The notes below the pieces were generated by a model. It had not been told where the DNA came from and made no database searches. It was given only the letters and a program-made list of their open reading frames with translations. Shown here in pieces: positions 1 to 7,900 of a stretch of 23,699 bases of DNA; the stretch's first letter is position 1, and each line of letters opens with the position of its first letter. The stretch covers positions 1 to 23,699 of the forward strand of contig URXG01000039.1 in assembly GCA_900551715.1 (NCBI GenBank), in the 5' to 3' direction. Source of the stretch: an uncultured Blautia sp. GTDB lineage: Bacteria > Bacillota > Clostridia > Lachnospirales > Lachnospiraceae. The position numbers were made by a program, and so were the translations under genes.

Positions 1-1364
1 GAGGAGCCAAGCATACGGAATTCAAATTTGTTTCCGGTAAATGCAAAAGGTGAAGTACGGTTTCTGTCAGTATTATCTTTTACAAAGTGTGGAAGTACTT
101 TTGCACCGATATCCATCTGAACTGCACCATGTCCGGTAAAGAATTCATCTTTTTCAATAGCTTTGAGAACTTCTGTCAGTTCATCACCAAGGAAGATAGA
201 TACTACAGCCGGCGGAGCTTCGTTTGCTCCAAGACGATGGTCATTTCCTGCACTTGCAACAGAGATACGAAGAAGATCTGCATAATCATCTACTGCTTTG
301 ATTACTGCTACCAGGAATACCAGGAACTGTGTGTTTTCAGCAGGTGTTTTACCAGGATCCAGAAGGTTTACACCGGTATCTGTACTCATGGACCAGTTGT
401 TATGTTTACCACTTCCGTTGATTCCTTCAAATGGTTTTTCATGAAGAAGGCATACCATGTTGTGCTTGGCAGCTACTTTTTTCATGATCTCCATAGTCAG
501 CTGGTTATGGTCAACTGCAACGTTGGTTGTATCGAATACAGGAGCCAGCTCATGCTGTGCAGGAGCAACTTCATTGTGTTTGGTTTTTGCAGGGATTCCA
601 AGTTTCCACAGTTCTTCATCCAGATCATGCATATAAGCGGAAACACGAGGTTTCAGGGCTCCGAAGTAATGATCTTCCATTTCCTGTCCTTTTGGAGCAG
701 GAGCACCGATCAGGGTACGTCCGCAGAAGATCAGGTCTTTTCTCTTATTATAAAGGTCTTTGTCCACCAGAAAATATTCCTGTTCCGGACCAACAGTTGT
801 ATTGATGTGTTTGACTTCTGAGTTTCCAAGAAGTCGAAGAATTTTGATTGCTTCTTTGTTCAGAGTATCCATGGAACGAAGAAGTGGAGTTTTTTTGTCC
901 AGTGCCTCTCCACTGTAAGAGCAGAATGCAGTTGGAATATAAAGCGTAGAATCTTTAATGAAAGCTGGTGAAGTAGGATCCCATGCTGTATATCCTCTTG
1001 CTTCAAAAGTAGCACGAAGACCGCCTGACGGGAAACTGGAAGCATCCGGTTCACCTTTTACAAGTTCTTTACCGGAGAAGTCCATGATCACCTGTCCGTC
1101 ACTGGTAGGAGAAATGAAGCTGTCATGTTTTTCTGCGGTGAAGTTTGTCATTGGCTGGAACCAGTGAGTATAATGAGTAGCACCATGCTCCAGAGCCCAT
1201 TCTTTCATGGCAACTGCAACGGAGTTAGCAACGTCAAGTTCCAGATGAGTACCGTTCTCAATTGTTTTCTTCAGTGCCTTGTACATGTCTTTCGGTAATT
1301 TTTCACGCATGATCTTGTCGTTAAAAACAAGACTGCCATAAATCTCAGGAATTCTCTTATCCAT
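1..1364 (-). CDS. glnN: Glutamine synthetase type III (N-terminal part, runs off window)
   Basis: Makes glutamine from glutamate, ammonia and ATP in the cytoplasm. The minus-strand frame is open from the ATG at 1364-1362 to the window edge, giving about 454 residues of a family that is usually near 700 residues. It begins MDKRIPEIYGSLVFNDKIM. Visible family motifs in order are the early HWFQPMT, GPEQEYFLVD (metal-binding acidic residues), NEVAPAQHELAPVF, NGSGKHNNWSM, AGNDHRLGANEAPPA and, near the edge, DRNRTSPFAF followed by FEFRMLGS. These are typical of GSIII and not of the shorter GSI. An AAAGGAGA Shine-Dalgarno sits at about 1370-1377, just upstream of the ATG. It is transcribed divergently from purF behind its own promoter and leader terminator. 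A second, type I enzyme is at 11174-12481. The C-terminal third is not visible, so intactness cannot be judged. Confidence 0.96.
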   Translation of the reverse strand, partial: MDKRIPEIYGSLVFNDKIMREKLPKDMYKALKKTIENGTHLELDVANSVAVAMKEWALEHGATHYTHWFQPMTNFTAEKHDSFISPTSDGQVIMDFSGKELVKGEPDASSFPSGGLRATFEARGYTAWDPTSPAFIKDSTLYIPTAFCSYSGEALDKKTPLLRSMDTLNKEAIKILRLLGNSEVKHINTTVGPEQEYFLVDKDLYNKRKDLIFCGRTLIGAPAPKGQEMEDHYFGALKPRVSAYMHDLDEELWKLGIPAKTKHNEVAPAQHELAPVFDTTNVAVDHNQLTMEIMKKVAAKHNMVCLLHEKPFEGINGSGKHNNWSMSTDTGVNLLDPGKTPAENTQFLVFLVAVIKAVDDYADLLRISVASAGNDHRLGANEAPPAVVSIFLGDELTEVLKAIEKDEFFTGHGAVQMDIGAKVLPHFVKDNTDRNRTSPFAFTGNKFEFRMLGS

Positions 1365-1433
1365 AATAAATCTCCTTTCACATCCATTGCTCTTTGCTTT
1401 CACATTTTAATGTGCAAAACTTTTTAGATAAAC

Positions 1434-1466
1434 AAAAAAGGCGCCTTGGATATTTTCCAAAGCGCC
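1434..1466 (-). terminator. Intrinsic terminator (attenuator) in glnN leader
   Basis: On the minus strand GGCGC-T-TTGGA, loop AAATA, TCCAA-G-GCGCC gives an 11-pair stem including one G.U, followed directly by six T. It lies between the inferred glnN start point and the glnN ATG, so unless it is prevented from forming it should stop transcription before the gene. Its 5' arm overlaps the hexaloop hairpin. Confidence 0.85.
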
Positions 1467-1473
1467 GTTGCTT
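1460..1473 (-). promoter_or_regulatory. ANTAR-type hexaloop hairpin in glnN leader
   Basis: Read on the minus strand, AAGC-AACGGC-GCTT forms a four-pair stem around a six-base loop with A at position 1 and G at position 4. These are the bases described as conserved in ANTAR target loops. The last three loop bases and the 3' arm are also the 5' arm of the terminator at 1466-1434, so the two structures exclude each other. The stem is short. The call rests on the same loop recurring at purF, pyrG and glnA. Confidence 0.6.
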
Positions 1474-1482
1474 ATGTGATGT

Positions 1483-1510
1483 AGTATACACAAAAAAAAT
1501 GGGATGTCAA
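1483..1510 (-). promoter_or_regulatory. glnN promoter (sigma-A type)
   Basis: On the minus strand a perfect TTGACA (1510-1505) is followed after 16 bases by TATACT (1488-1483). The start of transcription would be near 1477-1474, only a few bases before the hexaloop hairpin at 1473-1460. The spacer is T-rich. The position is inferred from consensus only. Confidence 0.75.
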
Positions 1511-1588
1511 TAACTTTTTAAAAATTTCCCTCAAATTTTTTGTTTGACAGGATGAATTTATTTGTATGTGTTTTTGGCTGCACAAGGG

Positions 1589-1616
1589 TTGACAAATCCC
1601 TTTCTTCCATTATAAT
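1589..1616 (+). promoter_or_regulatory. purF promoter (sigma-A type)
   Basis: TTGACA at 1589-1594 and TATAAT at 1611-1616 are both perfect consensus boxes with a 16-base spacer. Start would be near 1622-1625. A small inverted repeat, AAGGG (1584-1588) and CCCTT (1598-1602), flanks the -35 box and could be an operator, but the arms are only five bases. Apart from this promoter, its leader and the divergent glnN promoter, I see no further gene in 1365-1735. Confidence 0.8.
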
Positions 1617-1623
1617 TTCTTGT

Positions 1624-1637
1624 GAGTAAAGGCGCTT
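1624..1637 (+). promoter_or_regulatory. ANTAR-type hexaloop hairpin in purF leader
   Basis: GAGT-AAAGGC-GCTT: a four-pair stem with two G.U pairs and a six-base loop with A1 and G4. The loop is identical to those of pyrG and glnA. The stem is the weakest of the four copies. The loop's GGC and the 3' arm are shared with the 5' arm of the following terminator. It lies at or within a few bases of the inferred transcription start. Confidence 0.5.
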
Positions 1638-1666
1638 CAGGGACAGACTTGGAGTGTTTCTTTTTT
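1631..1666 (+). terminator. Weak intrinsic terminator (attenuator) in purF leader
   Basis: The 5' arm GGCGCTTCA (1631-1639) pairs with TGGAGTGTT (1650-1658), nine pairs of which four are G.U, around a ten-base loop. It is followed by TC and six T. It is placed between the promoter and purF exactly as in glnN and glnA, but the stem is clearly weaker, so basal read-through is probably higher. Confidence 0.55.
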
Positions 1667-1735
1667 CAGCTTCGGAAGACAATAGAAAGAGATGATCAAT
1701 ATTGTTTATAAGATAACGAATGGGAGGAAATTCGG

Positions 1736-3121
1736 ATGGCAGAAATAAAGGAAGCCTGTGGTGTATTTGGTATTTATGATCTGGATGGAGGAAATGTAGT
1801 TCCGTCTATTTATTATGGACTTACTTCATTACAACACAGGGGACAGGAGTCCTGTGGACTGGCAGTGTGCAGGACAGATGGGGAACAGGGTAATGTTCAG
1901 TTTCATAAAGATCTTGGTCTTGTCAGTGAAGTGCTTCGTGAAAAAACCATACGCAGTATGGAAGGAAATCTTGGTATCGGGCATGTGCGTTATTCCACAA
2001 CAGGAGCTTCTGTGGCAGAAAATGCACAGCCTCTTGTATTATCTTATGTAAAAGGAACTCTGGCACTGGCACATAATGGAAACCTGGTGAATACCCCGAA
2101 ACTGAAATGGGAACTGATCCAGAACGGTGCAATTTTCCACACTACGACAGATTCAGAAGTAATCGCCTTTCATATAGCGAGAGAACGGGTACATTCCAGA
2201 TCTGTGGAGGAAGCGATTCTTAAAACAGCGAAGAAGCTGCAGGGTGCCTATGCACTTGTAGTTATGAGTCCACGTAAGCTGGTAGGTGTGAGAGATCCTC
2301 TGGGACTGAAACCACTGTGTCTTGGAAAACGTGATAACTCTTATGTACTTGCTTCTGAAAGCTGTGCACTGACTTCTGTTGGTGCAGAATTTATCCGGGA
2401 TATTGAGCCTGGAGAAATGATCACTATTTCCAGAAATGGTGTAGAATCCAATAAAGAACTGGCAACGTATAAGCCTGCCCATTGTGTATTTGAGTATATC
2501 TATTTTGCAAGACTGGACAGTGTGATGGATGGTGTGCGTATCTACGATGCCCGTATCAGAGGTGGCAAATCTCTGGCAAAATCTTATCCTGTGGAAGCAG
2601 ATCTGGTTACAGGTGTACCGGAGTCAGGCATTCCGGCGGCCAAGGGGTATTCAGAAGCTTCTGGAATTCCTTTCGGCCTTGCTTTTTACAAAAACAGCTA
2701 CATAGGAAGGACTTTCATCAAGCCTACCCAGAAAGAACGTGAATCCAGTGTGCATCTGAAACTTAGTGTCCTGGAATCTGTAGTCAAGGATAAAAGAATT
2801 GTTCTGGTAGATGATTCTATTGTAAGGGGAACTACCATTGCAAATCTGATCCGTATGCTGAAGAAGGCAGGAGCACTGGAAGTACATGTAAGGATCAGCT
2901 CACCGCCGTTCCTTCATCCATGTTATTTTGGTACAGATGTACCTTCCAATGATCAGCTGATCGCATCTCAGCACAGTACCGAAGAAATCCGTCAGATGAT
3001 CGGTGCAGATTCCCTGGGATATATGCAGAGTGAGTTCCTGGAGGGTATGGCAGGCGGGTTGCCGTTGTGTAAAGCATGTTTTGACGGAAATTACCCTATA
3101 GATGTCAGCGAAATTCAGTAA
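1736..3121 (+). CDS. purF: Amidophosphoribosyltransferase (glutamine PRPP amidotransferase)
   Basis: First committed step of purine synthesis: transfers glutamine amide nitrogen to PRPP, giving phosphoribosylamine. At 461 residues it has normal length. The N-terminal Ntn glutaminase domain begins after a seven-residue propeptide MAEIKEA; Cys8 in CGVFGIY is the expected nucleophile, exposed by self-cleavage. GHVRYSTTG and AHNGNL follow. The C-terminal phosphoribosyltransferase domain has the PRPP loop VLVDDSIVRGTT near residues 357-368. Cys250, Cys396, Cys445 and Cys448 match the four [4Fe-4S] ligands of the Bacillus-type enzyme, which is oxygen labile. The start is supported by GGGAGG at about 1722. 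It stands apart from other pur genes and is preceded by an attenuator carrying an ANTAR-type hairpin, which suggests control by nitrogen supply. No guanine riboswitch is visible in the short leader. Confidence 0.97.
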   Translation: MAEIKEACGVFGIYDLDGGNVVPSIYYGLTSLQHRGQESCGLAVCRTDGEQGNVQFHKDLGLVSEVLREKTIRSMEGNLGIGHVRYSTTGASVAENAQPLVLSYVKGTLALAHNGNLVNTPKLKWELIQNGAIFHTTTDSEVIAFHIARERVHSRSVEEAILKTAKKLQGAYALVVMSPRKLVGVRDPLGLKPLCLGKRDNSYVLASESCALTSVGAEFIRDIEPGEMITISRNGVESNKELATYKPAHCVFEYIYFARLDSVMDGVRIYDARIRGGKSLAKSYPVEADLVTGVPESGIPAAKGYSEASGIPFGLAFYKNSYIGRTFIKPTQKERESSVHLKLSVLESVVKDKRIVLVDDSIVRGTTIANLIRMLKKAGALEVHVRISSPPFLHPCYFGTDVPSNDQLIASQHSTEEIRQMIGADSLGYMQSEFLEGMAGGLPLCKACFDGNYPIDVSEIQ

Positions 3122-3129
3122 ATTGCATA

Positions 3130-3158
3130 TTTACAAATGATCAAAAATAATGTATAGT
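3130..3158 (+). promoter_or_regulatory. pyrG promoter
   Basis: TTTACA (3130-3135), a 17-base spacer and TATAGT (3153-3158) lie just downstream of the purF stop. Each box differs from consensus at one position. Start would fall near 3162-3167, leaving a leader of about 130 bases, longer than in the other three units. Confidence 0.6.
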
Positions 3159-3161
3159 AAT

Positions 3162-3196
3162 GGACATATTTAAAAATCAGAGATTTTTTTATGTCT
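3162..3196 (+). other. AU-rich hairpin at 5' end of pyrG leader
   Basis: GGACATA (3162-3168) can pair with TATGTCT (3190-3196). Inside, AAAAATC and GATTTTT pair around a three-base AGA loop, with a small internal loop between the two helices. Its 3' end overlaps the 5' arm of the hexaloop hairpin at 3194-3211. It occupies the place where a first ANTAR hairpin would be expected, but it does not show a clean six-base loop. Its role is unknown. Confidence 0.4.
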
Positions 3197-3211
3197 GACA
3201 AAGGCGTCAGA
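3194..3211 (+). promoter_or_regulatory. ANTAR-type hexaloop hairpin in pyrG leader
   Basis: TCTGAC-AAAGGC-GTCAGA is a perfect six-pair stem closed by a six-base loop with A1 and G4, the strongest of the four copies. GGCGTCAGA is shared with the 5' arm of the terminator at 3203-3259, so forming this hairpin blocks the terminator base. This matches the arrangement of the antiterminator hairpin in characterised ANTAR targets such as the eut leaders controlled by EutV. Confidence 0.7.
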
Positions 3212-3259
3212 AACAGAATCAGGTAAAAACCTGAATGATCTGTTTCTGTCGCCTTTTTT
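3203..3259 (+). terminator. Strong intrinsic terminator between purF and pyrG (attenuator)
   Basis: GGCG (3203-3206) pairs with CGCC (3250-3253). CAGAAACAGA pairs with TCTGTTTCTG, and the tip is CAGGT-AAAA-ACCTG. Six T follow (3254-3259). It ends purF transcription and, because a promoter lies upstream at 3130-3158, also acts as a leader terminator for pyrG. I see no GGGCTC-type start like the one used by the CTP-sensing Bacillus pyrG attenuator. Confidence 0.9.
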
Positions 3260-3295
3260 GTATGTATTGCATGTTAATGGAGGAGGAAAACAGCA

Positions 3296-4927
3296 ATGGC
3301 AGTAAAATACGTTTTTGTTACAGGCGGTGTAGTTTCCGGCCTGGGAAAAGGAATTACAGCAGCATCTCTTGGACGGCTTCTGAAGGCCAGAGGATATCAG
3401 GTGACTATGCAGAAGTTTGATCCTTATATCAATATTGACCCGGGAACTATGAACCCCATTCAGCATGGTGAGGTTTTTGTTACAGATGATGGAACAGAAA
3501 CTGACCTGGATCTGGGACATTATGAACGTTTTATTGATGAGAGCCTGGATAAAAATTCAAACGTAACCACCGGAAAAGTTTACTGGTCAGTTCTGCAGAA
3601 AGAAAGACATGGAGATTTTGGTGGAGGTACCGTGCAGGTCATCCCTCATATCACAAATGAGATTAAAGGTCGATTCTATAAAGCAAAATCACCGGCAGAT
3701 GACAGAATCGCTATTATCGAAGTAGGTGGTACAGTAGGCGATATCGAAAGTCAGCCTTTCCTGGAAGCAATCAGACAGTTTCAGCATGATGTGGGACATG
3801 ATAATGCAGTGTTGATCCATGTAACACTGATCCCATATCTGAAAGCTTCCGAAGAATTGAAGACCAAACCTACCCAGGCAAGTGTAAAAGAGCTTCAGGG
3901 AATGGGAATCCAGCCGGATGTCCTGGTATGCAGAAGTGAACATGAACTTACAGATGAGATTAAAGCCAAGATTGCATTGTTCTGTAATGTGCCGGTAAGC
4001 CATGTATTACAGAATCTGGATGTAGAATATCTTTACGAAGCACCACTTGCAATGGAAAAAGAAAAACTTGCAGATGTTGTTCTGGAGTCCCTGCGACTGG
4101 AAAATCGTAAACCTGATCTGACAGAGTGGAAACAGATGGTAAGTGATCTCCGTAATCCGGAAAGCGAAGTAAACATTGCCATGGTAGGAAAATATACACA
4201 GCTTCATGATGCATATTTAAGTGTAGTGGAAGCGTTGAAACACGGTGGAATTTCCTGTAAAGCAAAAGTAGATATTACCTGGGTGGATTCAGAAGAATTA
4301 AATGAAAAGAATCTGGATCAGGTACTTCATAAAGTAGACGGAATCCTGGTTCCGGGAGGTTTTGGTAACAGAGGAACAGAAGGCATGATACTGGCGGCCC
4401 AGTATGCCAGAGTTCATAAGATTCCATATCTTGGAATCTGTCTTGGAATGCAGATGGCGATTGTGGAATTTGCAAGACATGTGCTGGGATATGAAGATGC
4501 CAACAGTATTGAACTGGATCCTTCTACCAAACATCCGGTAATTGCACTGATGCCGGATCAGGAGAGTGTAGAAGACCTGGGTGGAACCCTGAGGCTTGGA
4601 AGTTACCCATGTGTACTTGCTGAAAATTCAAAAGCAAAAGAGCTTTTTGGAACAAAAGAAATTCAGGAGCGCCACAGACATCGTTATGAAGTAAACAATG
4701 CGTTCAGAGAAGAACTGGCAGCCAAAGGCATGACCATTGCAGGAACTTCTCCTGATGGACATATTGTAGAGATGATTGAAGTCAGAGAGCATCCGTTCTT
4801 TGAGGGAACTCAGGGACATCCGGAATTCAAATCCAGACCGAACCATGCACATCCTCTGTTTCGTGGGTTTGTAAAGGCAGCGGTGGATTACATGAAAGAA
4901 AAAGAAGCAAAGTTAAATAGGGAATAA
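3296..4927 (+). CDS. pyrG: CTP synthase
   Basis: Converts UTP to CTP using ATP and the amide of glutamine. The 543 residues cover the whole family length. The N-terminal synthetase domain starts MAVKYVFVTGGVVSGLGKG, with the P-loop near residues 10-19 and QKFDPYINIDPGTM behind it. The C-terminal class I glutaminase domain has Cys382 in GICLGMQ and His508 and Glu510 in GHPEF. A GGAGGA Shine-Dalgarno lies 8-9 bases before the ATG. It is followed by gltB after 41 bases with no terminator in between, so pyrG and gltBD are probably one transcript controlled by the pyrG leader. That pairing couples a pyrimidine amidotransferase to glutamate synthase. Confidence 0.98.
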   Translation: MAVKYVFVTGGVVSGLGKGITAASLGRLLKARGYQVTMQKFDPYINIDPGTMNPIQHGEVFVTDDGTETDLDLGHYERFIDESLDKNSNVTTGKVYWSVLQKERHGDFGGGTVQVIPHITNEIKGRFYKAKSPADDRIAIIEVGGTVGDIESQPFLEAIRQFQHDVGHDNAVLIHVTLIPYLKASEELKTKPTQASVKELQGMGIQPDVLVCRSEHELTDEIKAKIALFCNVPVSHVLQNLDVEYLYEAPLAMEKEKLADVVLESLRLENRKPDLTEWKQMVSDLRNPESEVNIAMVGKYTQLHDAYLSVVEALKHGGISCKAKVDITWVDSEELNEKNLDQVLHKVDGILVPGGFGNRGTEGMILAAQYARVHKIPYLGICLGMQMAIVEFARHVLGYEDANSIELDPSTKHPVIALMPDQESVEDLGGTLRLGSYPCVLAENSKAKELFGTKEIQERHRHRYEVNNAFREELAAKGMTIAGTSPDGHIVEMIEVREHPFFEGTQGHPEFKSRPNHAHPLFRGFVKAAVDYMKEKEAKLNRE

Positions 4928-4933
4928 TATCTA

Positions 4934-4951
4934 TTATATATAGAAGAAACA
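4934..4951 (+). repeat. 18-base identical repeat, copy 1 (upstream of gltB)
   Basis: TTATATATAGAAGAAACA occurs here, 17 bases before the gltB ATG, and again at 14507-14524, ten bases before the gatC ATG. It contains a TATATA stretch but no convincing -35 box. It could be a shared translation-initiation or weak promoter element, or chance in AT-rich spacer DNA. Confidence 0.6.
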
Positions 4952-4968
4952 CAGAAAGGATAAGGAAT

Positions 4969-7900
4969 ATGCAAGAAGTGATGAAAGAAAATCAGGGTCT
5001 GTATCGCCAGGAATTTGAACATGACAACTGTGGTATCGGTGCAGTTGTCAACATCAAAGGCAAAAAGACTCATGATACAGTTGCCAATGCACTGCGTATC
5101 GTAGAGCATCTGGAGCACCGGGCAGGTAAAGATGCGGAAGGAAAAACCGGTGACGGTGTGGGAATCCTTCTGCAGATTTCTCATAAATTTTTCAAAAAAG
5201 CCTGTAAGAAAGAGGGCTTTGAAATCGGTGACGAAAGAGAATATGGTATTGCCCAGTTCTTCTTCCCACAGCATGAGATCAAACGTGCCCAGGCGAAAAA
5301 GATGTTCGAGATCATCATCGAAAAAGAAGGGCTGGAGCTTCTTGGCTGGAGAACTGTTCCGGTAATCCCGGAAGTTCTGGGTCATAAGGCGAGAGAATGT
5401 ATGCCTTGTATTATGCAGGCATTTATCAAAAAGCCAGAAGAGGTGGAAAAAGGTATTGCTTTTGACAGAATGCTTTATATTGCACGTCGTGAGTTTGAAC
5501 AGAGCAATGATAATACCTATGTAGTTTCCATGAGCAGCCGTACCATTGTATACAAAGGTATGTTTCTGGTAGGTCAGCTCCGTACATTCTTTGCGGATCT
5601 TCAGAGTCCGGATTATGAGTCTGCCATTGCCATGGTACACTCCAGATTCAGTACCAATACCAATCCAAGCTGGGAGAGAGCACATCCCAACCGTTTTATG
5701 GTACATAACGGCGAGATCAATACCATTCGTGGAAATGCAGACAAGATGCTGGCAAGAGAAGAAAATATGGAGTCTCCATATCTGAAAGGTCAGCTTCATA
5801 AAGTTCTTCCAGTTGTCAACAGAAACGGTTCTGACTCTGCAATGCTGGATAACACTCTGGAATTCCTGGTAATGAGTGGTATGGAACTTCCCCTGGCAGT
5901 AATGATCACTATTCCGGAGCCATGGGCGAATAACGATACAATTTCTCAGGAAAAGAGAGATTTTTATCAGTATTACGCAACCATGATGGAGCCATGGGAT
6001 GGACCTGCGTCCATTCTGTTCTCAGACGGCGATGTGATGGGGGCGGTTCTTGACCGTAACGGTCTCCGTCCGTCCAGATATTATATTACTTCTGACGGAT
6101 ATATGATCTTGTCCTCAGAAGTAGGCGTTATGCCGATCCCGGAAGAAAAGATTGTTTTGAAAGAGCGCCTTCATCCTGGAAAAATGCTTCTGGTAGATAC
6201 TGTACAGGGAAAAGTCATTGATGACAACGAGCTGAAAGAAAAATATGCAAAAATGCAGCCTTATGGAGAATGGCTTAACAGCAATCTGGTACAGCTGAAG
6301 GATATCAAGATTCCGAATATCCGTATGGAAGAGTACACAGATGAGCAGCGTGCACGTCTCCAGAAAGCTTTTGGCTATACTTATGAACAGTACCGTACTT
6401 CTATTCGGAATATGGCACTAAACGGTGCAGAAAGTATTGGGGCTATGGGTGTGGATACACCGCTGGCTGTTCTCTCCAAAGAACATCGTCCGTTATTTGA
6501 TTATTTCAAGCAGCTTTTTGCACAGGTTACCAATCCACCTATTGATGCGATTCGTGAAGAAATTGTTACATCTACCAGTGTATATGCAGGTAAAGATGGT
6601 AATCTTCTGGTACAGCAGCCGGAGAACTGTCATGTGCTGAAAATCGTTCATCCGATTCTTACCAACACAGATATGCTGAAGATCAAAAATATGAAACACG
6701 AAGGTTTCAAGGTTGCAGTTGTTTCTACTCTTTATTACAAGAGCACCAAGCTGGAAAGAGCCATTGACCGTCTCTTTGTAGAGGTAGATAAGGCATTTCG
6801 TGAAGGCGCTAATATTCTTGTACTTTCAGACAGAGGAGTAGACGAGAACCATATGCCAATTCCGTCACTTCTGGCAGTTTCTGCTGTTCATCAGCATCTG
6901 GTAAAAACAAAGAAGAGTACTTCACTGGCAATTATCCTGGAATCTGGAGAACCAAGAGAAGTTCATCATTTTGCAACACTTCTTGGTTATGGTGCAAGTG
7001 CCATCAACCCATATCTGGCACAGGAAACAATCAGAGAACTGATTGACAATCATATGCTGGACAAAGATTATTACGCAGCAGTAGAAGATTACAACCATGC
7101 AGTGTTAAGCGGTATTGTCAAGATCGCTTCCAAAATGGGTATTTCTACTATTCAGTCTTATCAGGGATCTCAGATCTTTGAAGCTATTGGTATTTCCCAG
7201 GATGTGATCGACAAATACTTTACAGGAACAGTCAGCAGAGTTGGCGGTATTACACTTGAAGATATTGAAGAGAATGTAGACAGACTTCATTCAGAGGCAT
7301 TTGACCCTCTGGGAATGAATACAGACCTGACACTGGACAGTGTAGGTGCTCATAAAATGAGAAGCCAGGGAGAAGAACATAAATATAATCCACAGACCAT
7401 CCATCTTCTGCAGATGTCTACCAGAAACGGAAGTTATGAGCAGTTTAAAGAGTATACAAAACTGGTAGACGAAGAAAGCCATGGATCATTACGTGGACTT
7501 CTGGATTTCAATTATCCGGAAAACCCGATCCCGATTGATGAGGTCGAAAGCGTTGATGAGATTGTTAAAAGATTTAAGACAGGAGCCATGTCTTATGGAT
7601 CAATCTCTCAGGAGGCACATGAGACACTTGCTATTGCCATGAATCATCTCCATGGAAAATCCAATACAGGTGAAGGTGGAGAAAGTGACGAACGTATTGC
7701 TTCCGCAGGCACTGATAATGACCGTTGCTCTGCTATCAAACAGGTAGCCAGCGGACGTTTTGGTGTAACCAGCAGTTATCTGGTATCTGCAAGAGAAATC
7801 CAGATTAAAATGGCACAGGGAGCAAAACCTGGTGAAGGTGGTCATCTTCCTGCAAAGAAAGTTTATCCATGGATTGCCAAGACTCGTCATTCTACACCTG

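Noticed and set aside
87..821. Plus-strand open frame of 244 codons inside the glnN region
   Set aside because: It is the antisense shadow of the glnN reading frame, rich in Cys and Phe, with no ribosome binding site or family resemblance.
1617..1735. Purine or guanine riboswitch before purF
   Set aside because: The leader is about 110 bases and its structured part is the hexaloop/terminator pair; the conserved loop sequences of a purine aptamer were not found.
4888..5799. Minus-strand open frame of 303 codons opposite pyrG end and gltB
   Set aside because: It is a shadow of gltB; composition is typical of antisense translation and it spans the pyrG-gltB spacer without signals of its own.
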